64,000 bases of DNA. Source: Angustibacter sp. Root456 (GTDB lineage: Bacteria > Actinomycetota > Actinomycetes > Actinomycetales > Angustibacteraceae). A program made the position numbers and the translations under genes. This document shows positions 17,588-26,783 of the stretch, one piece after another. The stretch spans positions 193,488-257,487 of the forward strand of contig NZ_LMER01000015.1 of the NCBI RefSeq assembly GCF_001426435.1, in the 5' to 3' direction. The notes below the pieces were generated by a model. That model was not told where the DNA came from. It saw nothing but the letters and a program-made list of their open reading frames with translations, and made no database searches. The stretch's first letter is position 1, and each line of letters begins with the position of its first letter.

Positions 17588-19162
17588 ATGAAGCGCCTCA
17601 CCACGCTGTCCATCCACGCCCGCCTCGTCGCGATCGTCGCGCTCTTCGCCGTCGGCGTCGGTGTGCTCGCGCTCGTCGCCTCGTCGAAGATGACGTCGCG
17701 CATCATGACCGAGCGCAAGACCGCCACCCGGGGCGTCGTCGAGACGGCGCTCGGGGTCGTCACGTACTACGGCGACCGCGTGACGTCCGGTGAGCTGACG
17801 AAGGAGCAGGCGCAGCAGGCCGCTCTGGCCACCCTCAGCGGGCTGCGTTACTCGGGCAAGGAGTACTTCTGGGTCAACGACATGCACCCGACGATGCTCA
17901 TGCACCCCATGAAGCCAGAGCTGGTGGGCAAGGACCTCACCGACAACGTCGACCCCGACGGCAAGCACCTGTTCGTGGAGTTCACCAAGGTCGTGCAGGC
18001 CAAGGGCTCCGGCTTCGTCGACTACCAGTGGCCGAAGCCGGGCTTCAAGGACCCGCAGCCCAAGGTGTCGTACGTCGCGGGCTACGCCCCGTGGGGCTGG
18101 GTGGTCGGTTCGGGCATCTACGTCGACGACGTCCGGTCGGTCGCCTGGCACGAGACCCTCAAGCTCCTGCTGAGCGGGCTCGGTGTCCTGGTGCTCGTCG
18201 GCGGTGCCGCCCTGCTCATCGGTCGCACGATCGTGCGCCCGATCCGGTCGGCCACGCGCGTGCTCGCGAGCGGTGACCTCACCACGCGCCTGCACGAGGG
18301 ACGGGGCCGCACCGAGCTCGAGCAGCTCGCCGTCGCGCTCAACGCCACGCTCGACCGGTCGGCCGCCGTCGCCGCCGACGTCGGCGCCGCCGTCACCGAG
18401 CTGGACGACGCCGCGCACGCCCTCGTCAGCACCAGCGATGACATCTCCGCGGCCGCGGAGCGCTCGGCGCAGCAGACCGAGACGGCCGTGGCGTCGGCCC
18501 AGGCGGTGAGCACGGGCATCGACCAGGTGGCCTCCGGCACCCACCAGATGGGCGCGTCGATCACCGAGATCGCGCAGAACGCCCACGCCGTGGCCAAGAT
18601 CGCGAGCGAGGCGGTGCAGCTGGCCGAGGGCAGCAACCACACGGTGGCGGCGCTGGGCGAGTCGTCGGCCCAGATCAGCAGCGTCGTCAAGGTGATCACG
18701 ACGATCGCCGAGCAGACCAACCTGCTGGCCCTCAACGCCACCATCGAGGCAGCCCGCGCCGGCGAGGCCGGCAAGGGCTTCGCCGTCGTGGCCGGCGAGG
18801 TGAAGGAGCTCGCGCAGGAGACGGCGCGCGCCACCGGCGACATCTCGGCCCGCGTGGAGTCGATCCAGGGCGCGGTGTCGCAGGCCGCCGACCAGATCGC
18901 CCAGATCGGCGAGATCATCGGCCGGATCAACGACTTCCAGGCCACGATCGCCGGGGCCGTCGAGGAGCAGACGGCCACGACCTCGCTCATGGCGGCCAGC
19001 CTGACCCAGGCGGCCGACGGCGGCCGCGAGGTCACCGTGACGCTCGAGGGCGTCGACGCGGCGTCCCGGCACACGACGGCGGAGCTCGCCCGCATCCGCG
19101 AGGCCGCCCACGCGCTGGCCGAGACCTCGCAGCGGCTGCGCGACGCCGTGCGGGTGGGGTGA
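17588..19162 (+). CDS. Methyl-accepting chemotaxis protein with single Cache domain
   Basis: A 524-residue protein starting at ATG 17588 (GGAG eight bases upstream). TM1 is at about residues 13-33; an extracellular single Cache domain at about 35-185 includes [20 protein letters not shown] and [22 protein letters not shown]2 is near 190-212; HAMP follows from IVRPIRS; the signalling domain runs to the end. The tip [19 protein letters not shown] is the conserved CheA/CheW contact. Cache domains of this type often bind small organic acids. No CheR-tether pentapeptide is at the C-terminus. No che or flagellar genes are in the window, so it is a lone receptor. It is convergent with pxpC. Confidence 0.94.
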   Translation: MKRLTTLSIHARLVAIVALFAVGVGVLALVASSKMTSRIMTERKTATRGVVETALGVVTYYGDRVTSGELTKEQAQQAALATLSGLRYSGKEYFWVNDMHPTMLMHPMKPELVGKDLTDNVDPDGKHLFVEFTKVVQAKGSGFVDYQWPKPGFKDPQPKVSYVAGYAPWGWVVGSGIYVDDVRSVAWHETLKLLLSGLGVLVLVGGAALLIGRTIVRPIRSATRVLASGDLTTRLHEGRGRTELEQLAVALNATLDRSAAVAADVGAAVTELDDAAHALVSTSDDISAAAERSAQQTETAVASAQAVSTGIDQVASGTHQMGASITEIAQNAHAVAKIASEAVQLAEGSNHTVAALGESSAQISSVVKVITTIAEQTNLLALNATIEAARAGEAGKGFAVVAGEVKELAQETARATGDISARVESIQGAVSQAADQIAQIGEIIGRINDFQATIAGAVEEQTATTSLMAASLTQAADGGREVTVTLEGVDAASRHTTAELARIREAAHALAETSQRLRDAVRVG

Positions 19163-19197
19163 CCAGGTAGTCCCGCAGCCGATCCAGCAGACGAGCC

Positions 19198-19230
19198 CGA
19201 CGGGGCGGCCGCAGCGCGGCCGCCCCGTCG
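19198..19230. terminator. Bidirectional hairpin between MCP and pxpC
   Basis: CGACGGGGCGGCCGC (19198-19212) and its exact complement (19216-19230) form a 15-bp stem with a 3-base loop. It abuts the minus-strand pxpC stop (19231) and lies 35 bp past the plus-strand stop at 19162. Confidence 0.8.
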
Positions 19231-20193
19231 TCACTGCAGCGCCGATCGCAGCTGCTGCTGCACCTGCCGGGCGGCCTCCCGCGCCTCGACCGCGGCGTCC
19301 AGCGACACCGGGACGAAGCGCGTCTGGGTGCCGGGCGCGCACTGCGCGACGAGGTCGAGGTCGGCGCTGATCACCGTGGCGACCATGGCGTACCCGCCTC
19401 CTGACACCGCGTCGCGGTGCAGCACGATCGGCTCGACGCCGCCGGGCACCTGGATCGAGCCGATGGGGTAGCCGGCGTCGACGATGTTCGACGGGTCGGA
19501 GCCGGCGCCGAACGGCTGCTCGCGGTCGACCCACTCCAGCTCCGGTCCGGTGTAGCGCAGGCCCATGCGGTCGGCGACCGGGCTGACGGCCCAGGTCGAG
19601 TCGAGGAAGCGGTCGAGCCCGGCCGCCGTCAGCCGGTAGTCGTACAGCCCGAGCGCCACTCGCACGTCCACCTCGCGCGACAGGGCGGGGCGCAGGTGAT
19701 CGGGGACGACGCGGCCGGGCGTGCCCCCTGCACCGTGCGCCAGGACGTCCCCGGCCTGCAGCGCGCGGCCCTGGAAACCGCCGAAGCCTCCGACGGCGTA
19801 GGTCGACCGGCTGCCCAGCACGGCGGGGACGTCGATCCCGCCGCCGACCGCCAGGTAGATCCGCGCTCCCTGCTGCAGGTACCCGAACGTCAGCTCGTCC
19901 CCGGTCGCGACCGCCAGCGACTCCCACTGGGGCACGACGTCGCCGTTCAGCCGGGCCTCCATCGCCGCGCCCGTCACCGCGATGACGGCCGGCTCGGTGA
20001 ACCTCAGCTGCGGGCCGAGGTACGCGGCCTCGATCACCGGGGCGTCCGGGCCGTTGCCCACCAACAGGTTCGCCGCGAGCGCCGACTGCAGGTCGAGGGC
20101 ACCCGACGGCGGGATGCCCACGTCGTAGTAGCCGGGCCGCCCGCGGTCCTGCACGCTGCAGCCGAGTCCCGGCGAGATGACCTCAATGGACAT
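19231..20193 (-). CDS. pxpC: 5-oxoprolinase subunit PxpC (KipA/AHS2 family)
   Basis: A 320-residue protein. SPGLGCSVQDRGRPGYYDVGIPPSGALD is the canonical start of the KipA/AHS2 carboxyltransferase-like domain, with YLAVGGGIDVPAVLGSRSTYAVGGFGG and a late GGYAMVATVISADL. With PxpB it forms the transferase-like part of an ATP-dependent lactam hydrolase (5-oxoproline to glutamate in known cases). Its start overlaps pxpB by 11 bp. It is the last gene of the cluster, with a hairpin directly behind. Because biotin genes are interleaved upstream, the reaction may involve a carboxylated intermediate. Confidence 0.93.
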   Translation of the reverse strand: MSIEVISPGLGCSVQDRGRPGYYDVGIPPSGALDLQSALAANLLVGNGPDAPVIEAAYLGPQLRFTEPAVIAVTGAAMEARLNGDVVPQWESLAVATGDELTFGYLQQGARIYLAVGGGIDVPAVLGSRSTYAVGGFGGFQGRALQAGDVLAHGAGGTPGRVVPDHLRPALSREVDVRVALGLYDYRLTAAGLDRFLDSTWAVSPVADRMGLRYTGPELEWVDREQPFGAGSDPSNIVDAGYPIGSIQVPGGVEPIVLHRDAVSGGGYAMVATVISADLDLVAQCAPGTQTRFVPVSLDAAVEAREAARQVQQQLRSALQ

Positions 20194-21076
20194 TCAGTGC
20201 CTCCAGGAGACCTGCGTTGTAGCGGTCGGGGTCGGCGAGGAAGTCCTCCAGGGTGAACTTCACGGGCGCCGTCCGGAACCGGTAGGTGCCGGCCTCGACC
20301 TCCGCCTGGATGCCGCGGTACTCGGCCTCGTCGATGGGACGGAACTTCACGATGTCCCCAGGGCGGAAGAACACCATGAAGTCCGCGAAGTCGGGCAGCC
20401 GCTGCTCGGGGTCGAAGATCGGCGCCGGGGTGAGACCGAACATCTGGTAGCCGCCCGCCCCGCGCACCGAGTAGATGCACGAGAAGCAGCCGCCGTAGCC
20501 GACGGTCAGGGCCGGTGTGTCGGTGCGCGGCCGGATGTACTTCGGCACCTGGAGCTGCCGCTCCTGCTCGACCATCTGGAACATGAACGGCAGTCCGGCG
20601 ACGAACCCCACCATGGACGTGATCCACGGCAAGCCGGAGTGCGCCTCGATGAACGCCTCCACCGAGTCCAGCCCGTTGGCGATCGCCGCGAACTCCAGGT
20701 CGTTGCCCTCCGGCCGCTGGTGACGGTCGCGGAAGCGGGCTCCGGTCTCGTTCGTGTACGGGTCGTCGTACCAGACCGGCACCTCGATGATGCGCGTGTC
20801 GAGCCCCAGCCGTGGCGCCTCGGTGACGCCGACCTCGATGCGCCGGACGACGGCCTCGAGCTGACGGGGATGGATCACGTCGGGGTCGAAGCGGATCAGC
20901 AAGGACGCGTTGCCCGGACAGATGTCGACCACGCCGTCGAGGCCTTCGTCGGCGAGGGCCTTGCTCATCGCCATGGCGGTGAAGTTGGCCTCCAGGCTCA
21001 TCGCCTCGGCGATCTGCACCACGAGGTGCTCGTCGCCACCCCAGGAGTAGCGGGGGTTCGCCACGGCGGCGCTCAC
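20183..21076 (-). CDS. pxpB: 5-oxoprolinase subunit PxpB (KipI/AHS1 family)
   Basis: A 297-residue protein from GTG 21076, which follows GAGGAGG at eight bases and overlaps the accC stop (GTGA). The AHS1 features are clear: DICPGNASLLIRFDP, EVPVWYDD, GFVAGLPFMF, YGGCFSCIYSVRGAGGYQMFGLTPAPI and FFRPGDIVKF. About 60 residues longer than the usual KipI, with extra sequence at the N-terminus and around PYTNETGARFRDRHQRPEGND. It works as a complex with PxpC. Confidence 0.92.
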   Translation of the reverse strand: MSAAVANPRYSWGGDEHLVVQIAEAMSLEANFTAMAMSKALADEGLDGVVDICPGNASLLIRFDPDVIHPRQLEAVVRRIEVGVTEAPRLGLDTRIIEVPVWYDDPYTNETGARFRDRHQRPEGNDLEFAAIANGLDSVEAFIEAHSGLPWITSMVGFVAGLPFMFQMVEQERQLQVPKYIRPRTDTPALTVGYGGCFSCIYSVRGAGGYQMFGLTPAPIFDPEQRLPDFADFMVFFRPGDIVKFRPIDEAEYRGIQAEVEAGTYRFRTAPVKFTLEDFLADPDRYNAGLLEALNVH

Positions 21077-22428
21077 ACCGCCACCTCCTCTCGCGCCATC
21101 CACTCCTCCAGGAACCGGGTGTGGTGGTCGCTGCTGCGGAACTCGGGCAGGTCGACGACGTCGCGCAGGAAGCCGACGGTGGTGGCCACGCCCTCCACCT
21201 CCACCTCGGCGAGCGCGCGGCGCAGCCGGGAGATCGCTTCGTCGCGCGTCGCCCCCCACACGATCACCTTGGCGAGCAGCGAGTCGTAGAACGGCGGCAC
21301 CTGACCGCCCTCCTCGTACCCCGAGTCGACGCGGACGAAGGGGCCGCCGGGGAGGCGAAAGCGCGTGAGCGGTCCCGGGCTGGGCATGAACCCCGTCGCG
21401 GGGTCCTCGGCGTTCAGCCGCACCTCGATGGCGTGCCCGCGCGGTGGGTGCTGGTCCTGGAACCGTGACAGCGCCTGCCCACGAGCGACCAGCAGCTGCT
21501 CCTGCACGAGGTCGAAACCCCACACCATCTCGGTGACGGGGTGCTCCACCTGGATGCGGGTGTTCATCTCGATGAACGCGAAGTCCTTCCGCTCGGCGTC
21601 GTAGAGGAACTCCACCGTGCCCGCGCCGCGGTACGACACCGCGCTCGCCAGCCGCACCGCGGCATCCGTCATGGCGCGTTCGACGTCGGCGGGCAGGCCG
21701 AGGTCGCCGGCTTCCTCGACGACCTTCTGCCGGCGGCGCTGCATCGAGCAGTCGCGTGTGCCCATGTGGATCACGTCGGTGCCGTCGCCGAACACCTGCA
21801 CCTCGATGTGCCGGGCCCGGGGGACGAAGCGCTCGAGGTACACCTCGGCGCTGCCGAACGCCGCCCGCGCCTCGGCCTGCGCCACGGGCAGCTGGGAGCG
21901 CAGCTCGTCGTCGGAGCCCACGACGCGGATGCCTCGGCCACCGCCGCCCGCCGCGGCCTTGATGGCCACCGGGTAACCGACGTCGGCCGCCACGCGCTGG
22001 GCGGCCGCGAGGTCCACCACCGCACCGTCCGACCCGGCGATCGTCGGGACGCCGGCCTGCTGGGCGCTGGCCCGAGCACGTGCCTTGTCGCCCATGAGCC
22101 GGATCGCCTCGGGCGAGGGACCGACCCAGGTCATCCCCGCACCGATGACGCGCTCGGCGAAGTCGGCGTTCTCCGACAGGAAGCCGTACCCGGGGTGCAC
22201 GGCGTCGGCACCGCACCCCTTCGCCGCCGCGACGACGGCGTCGACGTCGAGGTAGCTCTGGCCGGCGGGTGCGGGGCCGACCACCACGTGCTCGTCGGCG
22301 TAGCGCACGTGCACCGCGTCGACGTCCGCCTCGCTGCACACCGCGACCGTGGAGATACCGAGCTCGCGCGCCGCCCTGGCGACGCGCACGGCGATCTCAC
22401 CGCGGTTGGCGATGAAGAGCTTTCGCAT
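21073..22428 (-). CDS. Biotin carboxylase (AccC-type)
   Basis: A 451-residue protein. KLFIANRGEIAVRVARAARELGI, DAVHPGYGFLSENADFAE, the glycine loop KAAAGGGGRGI, FIEMNTRIQVEHPVTEMV and RLNAEDP are the full set of ATP-grasp biotin carboxylase motifs. It carboxylates the biotin on the neighbouring 81-residue carrier. No acyl-CoA carboxyltransferase (AccA/D or AccD5-like) gene is nearby; its partners are the Pxp genes on both sides. The housekeeping acyl-CoA carboxylase is expected elsewhere, so this is probably a dedicated pathway enzyme. Confidence 0.93.
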   Translation of the reverse strand: MRKLFIANRGEIAVRVARAARELGISTVAVCSEADVDAVHVRYADEHVVVGPAPAGQSYLDVDAVVAAAKGCGADAVHPGYGFLSENADFAERVIGAGMTWVGPSPEAIRLMGDKARARASAQQAGVPTIAGSDGAVVDLAAAQRVAADVGYPVAIKAAAGGGGRGIRVVGSDDELRSQLPVAQAEARAAFGSAEVYLERFVPRARHIEVQVFGDGTDVIHMGTRDCSMQRRRQKVVEEAGDLGLPADVERAMTDAAVRLASAVSYRGAGTVEFLYDAERKDFAFIEMNTRIQVEHPVTEMVWGFDLVQEQLLVARGQALSRFQDQHPPRGHAIEVRLNAEDPATGFMPSPGPLTRFRLPGGPFVRVDSGYEEGGQVPPFYDSLLAKVIVWGATRDEAISRLRRALAEVEVEGVATTVGFLRDVVDLPEFRSSDHHTRFLEEWMAREEVAV

Positions 22429-22673
22429 CAGGCGACCTCGATGGTGGCGACCGGCTCGCCCGGCGACAGCACCTGCTCGGCCTCGACCACGAACGACACG
22501 AGTGTTCCGTCGGCCCCGGCCTTCACCTCGGCGAACTGCTTCATCACCTCGACCAGGCCGATCGTCTGGTCCGCCGTCACCTGCTCACCCGGCTCGACGT
22601 ACGGGTCGGCGTCGGGTGAGGGCCTGCGGTAGAAGACCCCGGGGAGCGGAGAGTGGACGACGTGCTCAGCCAT
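22428..22673 (-). CDS. Short biotin carboxyl carrier protein
   Basis: An 81-residue protein that is only the biotinyl domain. VHSPLPGVFYRRPSPDADPYVEPGEQV leads to the biotinylation loop VEVMKQF, where the Lys of EVMK accepts biotin. It lacks the Pro/Ala-rich N-terminal extension of typical AccB. The start overlaps pxpA by 8 bp, and the stop shares one base with the biotin carboxylase start (TGATG). It shuttles carboxyl groups for that enzyme. Confidence 0.93.
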   Translation of the reverse strand: MAEHVVHSPLPGVFYRRPSPDADPYVEPGEQVTADQTIGLVEVMKQFAEVKAGADGTLVSFVVEAEQVLSPGEPVATIEVA

Positions 22674-23427
22674 GCTGACTTCCCTTCTCGGTGACGTCCG
22701 TGTCGGCGGACTCGATGACGTCGCGCACCGCCGCCGCCACCGCGACGGCGGTGGCGGTGTCGGAGTGGACGCAGATGCTCGTGAAGCTCACCGGGATGCG
22801 TTCGCCGGTGTCGGCCTCGGCGACGCCCTCCCGCAGCGCCCGCACGGCCCGCTGGGCCGCGAGCTCCGGCGCCGTCGCGTGCGGTCGGCGAGCGATGATG
22901 AGGCTGCCGTCGGCGCGGTAGCCCAGGTCGACGTAGAACTCGGCGACGAACGGCACGTCGCGCCGCTGCGCGACCCGCTCGTGCGCCGTCCCCGTCATGC
23001 CGTACACCGGGACGCCGTAGTGGACGGCGACGTCGCACAGCGCGTCCATCAGCTCTTCGTCGCGAGCGACCATGCCGTAGAGCGAGCCGTGCGGCTTGAT
23101 GTGGTCGAGCGGCACTCCCTCGATGTCGCAGAACGCCTTCAGTGCACCGACCTGGTAGAGCACGAGGTCGCGCACCTCCTCGGGGAACAGCTTCATCTCG
23201 CGCCGCCCGAAGCCCACGGCGTCCGGCAGGCCGGGGTGCGCCCCCACCGTCACACCTGCGGCCGCAGCCTTGGCGACGGTCTCGTGGATACCCACCGGAT
23301 CGCCGGCGTGGAATCCGCACGCGATGTTCGCGGTGTCGATGTGGGGCAGCAGGGCGTCGTCGTTGCCGAACGAGTGGATCCCGAAGGACTCCCCCATGTC
23401 GGAGTTGATCGTGACCTTCACCGTCAT
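22666..23427 (-). CDS. pxpA: 5-oxoprolinase subunit PxpA (LamB/YcsF family)
   Basis: A 253-residue protein from ATG 23427 (GAGGGTGAG upstream). VTINSDMGESFG, NIACGFHAGDPVGI, GVTVGAHPGLPDAVGFGRREM, IKPHGSLYGM and FVAEFYVDLGYRADGSLI are diagnostic of the YcsF/PxpA barrel. It forms with PxpB and PxpC an ATP-dependent amide-ring-opening enzyme, known for 5-oxoproline. The end overlaps the biotin carrier gene by 8 bp. Confidence 0.94.
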   Translation of the reverse strand: MTVKVTINSDMGESFGIHSFGNDDALLPHIDTANIACGFHAGDPVGIHETVAKAAAAGVTVGAHPGLPDAVGFGRREMKLFPEEVRDLVLYQVGALKAFCDIEGVPLDHIKPHGSLYGMVARDEELMDALCDVAVHYGVPVYGMTGTAHERVAQRRDVPFVAEFYVDLGYRADGSLIIARRPHATAPELAAQRAVRALREGVAEADTGERIPVSFTSICVHSDTATAVAVAAAVRDVIESADTDVTEKGSQHG

Positions 23428-23456
23428 GCACTCACCCTCTTCGTCATGTCGCCGTC

Positions 23457-23810
23457 TCACTCGGTTCGTTGTGTCGCAACGCCTCTCGCGCTGACGTGCC
23501 GGGCGGCGTCCAACACCGCGAGCACCACCGGGGAGCGGCTCGCGTCACCCGGGTCGGCCAGGTGGGCCTCGTCGATCGGCCGGACGGCCACGAGCCGGCG
23601 CCACACGTCGGTCACCGTGTCGGCGAGCGCGGCGGCTCCGGTGCCCGAGCGCACCACCCACGGGCCGCTGCCGACGTCGACGCGAGCCGGGTGGCCGGCG
23701 CGCCGCAGCACGTCGTTGACCGTGCGCGTCGCCTCCCACCGGGCCCGGCGCGTGGCCAGCACACCGGACCACGGGTCGGTCGCCACCTTCCTGCTGCAGG
23801 CCCCGCACAT
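23457..23810 (-). CDS. Small conserved-looking protein, unknown function
   Basis: A 117-residue protein starting at ATG 23810, with AAGGGGGAT upstream and 12 bp after the SDR stop. It begins MCGACSRKVATDPW, a single CxxC, then reads as alpha-helical with VNDVLRRAGHPARVDVG and a Trp-rich middle. No membrane segment or recognised domain is seen. Third-position G+C and its fit between two operon genes argue that it is real. Function is unknown; a role in the lactam/imide cluster is possible only by position. Confidence 0.65.
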   Translation of the reverse strand: MCGACSRKVATDPWSGVLATRRARWEATRTVNDVLRRAGHPARVDVGSGPWVVRSGTGAAALADTVTDVWRRLVAVRPIDEAHLADPGDASRSPVVLAVLDAARHVSARGVATQRTE

Positions 23811-23822
23811 GGTGGATCCCCC

Positions 23823-24563
23823 TTACGGCATCACGTCGCCGGAGTTCGGGCCGAGCGTCTGCCCGACGTACAGGTCGCCGCCCGGTGAGCTGGCCAGCAG
23901 CACCGCCGTGGGTGCCACCTCGGCCGGCGTGCCGAACCGCCCGAGCGGCAGCTCGGCCCGCTTGGCCTGCTTCCAGTCCTCGGAGATGCCGTCGACGAGT
24001 GGCGTCTCGATGGGTCCGGGGGCGATCGCGTTGACCAGGACGCCGTCGCGCGCCACCTCCAGCGCCAGGGACTTGGTGAGGCCGATGACGCCGGCCTTGG
24101 CGGCGCTGTAGTGCGTCAGCGACGTGCCACCCTTGAGCGCGAGCTGCGAGGCGATGTTGATGACCCGCCCGAACCCGCGGGCCACCATGCCGGGCACGAC
24201 GTGGCGGCACAGGAGGAACACGCCGGTGAGGTCGACGTCGATCGTCTGCTGCCACTGGGCCAGCGACATCTCGACCAGCGGCGACTGCGTGAGGATGCCC
24301 GCGGAGTTCACGAGGACGTCGATGCGGCCCAGCTGCTCTTCCGCCTCGGCCACCGCGCGCACCACCGCCTGCTCGTCGGTGACGTCGGCCGCGACCGCTC
24401 CGCGCGCGCCCAGGGCCTCGGCTGCCTCCTGGCTCACCGCTGGATCGCGGTCGAGCACCACGACCTGCGCGCCGCTGTCGACGAACGCCGCCGCGATCGC
24501 CCGCCCGATACCGCTGGCCCCTCCGGTGACCAGTGCGGTCTGCCCGCTCAGGACGCCGCTCAT
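23823..24563 (-). CDS. SDR-family NAD(P)-dependent oxidoreductase
   Basis: A 246-residue classical SDR. The nucleotide motif is TGGASGIG, with Asp in VVVLDRD after strand 2 (favours NAD). NSAGI and catalytic Ser/Tyr/Lys in INIASQLALKGGTSLTHYSAAKAG follow. ATG 24563 overlaps the stop of the upstream SDR (ATGA). It probably oxidises or reduces a hydroxyl/keto group of a pathway intermediate; the substrate is unknown. Confidence 0.92.
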   Translation of the reverse strand: MSGVLSGQTALVTGGASGIGRAIAAAFVDSGAQVVVLDRDPAVSQEAAEALGARGAVAADVTDEQAVVRAVAEAEEQLGRIDVLVNSAGILTQSPLVEMSLAQWQQTIDVDLTGVFLLCRHVVPGMVARGFGRVINIASQLALKGGTSLTHYSAAKAGVIGLTKSLALEVARDGVLVNAIAPGPIETPLVDGISEDWKQAKRAELPLGRFGTPAEVAPTAVLLASSPGGDLYVGQTLGPNSGDVMP

Positions 24564-25336
24564 GCGCGCATCTTCACGATGAGGCCGCCGTCGACGACGA
24601 GCTCCTGGCCCGTGACGTACCGCGAGTCGTTCGAGGTGAGGAACCAGATGACGTCGGCGACCTCCTCGGGGCGTCCCACGCGACCCCACGGGATGTCGTC
24701 GCCGGCCCGCTCGAGACCCTCGGGCCCCAAGGAGTTGACCGGGTCGGACGACTGCGGCGTCTCGATGAGGCCCGGGATCACGGCGTTGACGCGGATGCCG
24801 CGCGGAGCCAGCTCGACGGCCAGGCTGCGGCAGATGCCGAGCACACCGGCCTTGGCGGCCGCGTAGTGCGCGTGGTCCTCCCAGCCGTACACGCCACCGG
24901 CGATCGACGACACAGCGACCATCGCACCGCCCTCCCCGAGGTACGGCGAGCACGACCGGAAGGTACGCAGCACGCCGGTGAGGTCGACCGAGAGCATGTC
25001 GTCCCAAGCGTCGTCCGTGAGCTCGGCGAGGGGGGCCCGGCGCAGGATGCCGGCGTTGGCGACGACCTTGTCGATGCGTCCGAACGTCTCGTGGGCCCGG
25101 CGGGCGAGCTCGTCGACCTGCCCGGCGTCGCGGACGTCGACGTCGACCACCAGGCCGGTACCGCCCTCGGCCTCGACCTGGCGCAGCGTCTCGTGCGGGT
25201 CGTGCGGGTCGCCGGGGTAGCTGCCGATGACGACGTTGACGCGCTCGCGCGCGTACCGCACGGCGAGCGCCCGACCGATGCCGCTCGCGGCGCCCGTGAT
25301 GACGGCGACCTGCTGGCCGCTGGTGCTGCCTGGCAT
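24560..25336 (-). CDS. SDR-family NAD(P)-dependent oxidoreductase
   Basis: A 258-residue classical SDR from ATG 25336 (AAGGG eight bases upstream; GTG 25345 would add three residues). TGAASGIG, NAGI and VSSIAGGVYGWEDHAHYAAAKAG hold the cofactor and catalytic residues. After strand 2 it reads VVIGSYPGDPHDPHE, with no Asp at the NAD-selecting site, so it may prefer NADP. It is paired with the following SDR gene; the two share the fold but differ in the cofactor loop. Confidence 0.9.
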   Translation of the reverse strand: MPGSTSGQQVAVITGAASGIGRALAVRYARERVNVVIGSYPGDPHDPHETLRQVEAEGGTGLVVDVDVRDAGQVDELARRAHETFGRIDKVVANAGILRRAPLAELTDDAWDDMLSVDLTGVLRTFRSCSPYLGEGGAMVAVSSIAGGVYGWEDHAHYAAAKAGVLGICRSLAVELAPRGIRVNAVIPGLIETPQSSDPVNSLGPEGLERAGDDIPWGRVGRPEEVADVIWFLTSNDSRYVTGQELVVDGGLIVKMRA

Positions 25337-25362
25337 GTGATGCACCCTTCGTGGGGGTCGTG

Positions 25363-25395
25363 GCGGAGGGGGCGCGGCAGGCGCGCCCCCTCCGC
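25363..25395 (-). terminator. 14-bp hairpin between MFS carrier and SDR genes
   Basis: GCGGAGGGGGCGCG (25363-25376) and its exact complement (25382-25395) enclose a 5-base loop. It lies 23 bp past the MFS stop on the minus strand. It may terminate the asparaginase-hydrolase-MFS transcript or reduce read-through into the SDR-pxp part of the cluster. Confidence 0.7.
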
Positions 25396-25418
25396 TCGAC
25401 GGCGGTGAGCGACCGGAC

Positions 25419-26783
25419 TCAGTGCTCGAGCTGCGGCACCGACTTGGCGAACAGCATCAGGACGCCGGACAGGAAGGTGCCGAGCGCCCCGACCCAGAGC
25501 GCGGCCGGGCCCGTGCCCCACGCCGCCGCAACGGCCGTGAAGAGAAAACCACCCAGGATCGTGCCGGGCTGGCTCATGGCGCCGATGATCACGGTGCCGG
25601 TACCGCGGCAGTCGGTCGGGTAGCACTCACCCATGTAGAACATGATCGCGGCGTACGGGCCGACCAGGAAGAACAGCCCGATGGCGTAGGTGGCGACGAT
25701 GAGCGCCGCGGTGTCGACGACCGGCGAGAGCATGGCCGCGAAGGCCACTCCCGAGATCATCCAGCCGATGACGATGGTCTTCTTGCGGCCGATGCGGTCG
25801 CCGAGCCAGCCGTGGAAGACGTAGCCGAAGTACGCGCCCAGGTTGATGACGATCAGCATCCAGAACGCCGTGCTGAGCTCGACGCCCTTGGCGTTGGCCA
25901 GCACCGAGCTGCCCAGGACGCTGAAGATGTTGATACCGAAGAAGTTGATGATCCACGCCAGCGACAGCACGATCGTGTTGCGGCGCAGCTCGGGCTGCAT
26001 GATGCGCGCGATCGGCGCGCTCTCGGTGTGCTCGACACCGTACTCCGCGGCCAGGCGCTCGGCCTCGGCGGACTTGCCCTCCTTCTTCAGCCGCGTCAGG
26101 CGCTGGTGCAGCTCGAACTGCGGCGTCTCACGCAGCTTCTTGCTGATCACGATGATGAGCACCACCGCTGGCAGCGTCGCGACGAGGTACATCGCGCGCC
26201 AGCCCAGGCGGTCGAGCAGCACGAGTGCGAGGGCGCTCGACAGCAGGAAGCCCAGCGGCCAGCCGCCCTGCACGATGCCGTACCAGAAGCCGCGACGCTC
26301 GCGCTTCTTCTCGTCCTCGGTGATCGCGAAGACCTCGTTGAGGTAGGTCGCGTTCACCGACTGCTCGGAGAACCCGAGGCCGCCGAGCGAGCGGACGGCG
26401 ACGATCGCGGTGTTGCTGACGGCACCGAGCCGCGCGGGGATGATCGCGGTCAGCACCGACGCGACCGCAGTGCCGCCGATCGTCAGCATCATGCCGCGGC
26501 GGCGGCCGAGCCGGTCGATCACCGGGCCGACGCCGAACGCGACGATCGCCGTGCCGACGGCGATGAGGGTGTTGACCAGGTAGGCGGTCGACTCCGACCA
26601 GCCGAAGTCGTCCTGCATCGCCGGCAGCAGTGTGCCGAACAGGCCGTAGTCGAAGACGGCCACGGTCCAGGCGAGCAGCGCCAGCACCATGGCGGTGTTG
26701 GTCTGCTTGCGCGTGAAGTGGGGGAAGCGCGCCCGCTGGCGGGCGGACTCCTCCCCCTCGAGAGGCGTGGCGAGGTCACTCAT
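25419..26783 (-). CDS. MFS transporter (12 TM, carboxylate/sugar-type)
   Basis: A 454-residue protein. ATG 26783 overlaps the stop of the CE4 gene (ATGA). About 12 helices; loop 2-3 has [15 protein letters not shown], loop 8-9 [13 protein letters not shown], and the middle loop carries a charged stretch near [22 protein letters not shown]. The layout resembles the metabolite:H+ symporters that import organic acids rather than drug exporters. It is the likely entry route for the substrate of this cluster. Confidence 0.88.
   Translation of the reverse strand: MSDLATPLEGEESARQRARFPHFTRKQTNTAMVLALLAWTVAVFDYGLFGTLLPAMQDDFGWSESTAYLVNTLIAVGTAIVAFGVGPVIDRLGRRRGMMLTIGGTAVASVLTAIIPARLGAVSNTAIVAVRSLGGLGFSEQSVNATYLNEVFAITEDEKKRERRGFWYGIVQGGWPLGFLLSSALALVLLDRLGWRAMYLVATLPAVVLIIVISKKLRETPQFELHQRLTRLKKEGKSAEAERLAAEYGVEHTESAPIARIMQPELRRNTIVLSLAWIINFFGINIFSVLGSSVLANAKGVELSTAFWMLIVINLGAYFGYVFHGWLGDRIGRKKTIVIGWMISGVAFAAMLSPVVDTAALIVATYAIGLFFLVGPYAAIMFYMGECYPTDCRGTGTVIIGAMSQPGTILGGFLFTAVAAAWGTGPAALWVGALGTFLSGVLMLFAKSVPQLEH

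Noticed and set aside
17423-19927. 834-codon open frame on the minus strand across the chemoreceptor and pxpC
   Set aside because: It is antisense to two clear genes, is Arg/Gly/Asp-rich low complexity, and has no domain or ribosome-binding site. Long antisense frames are expected at this G+C content.
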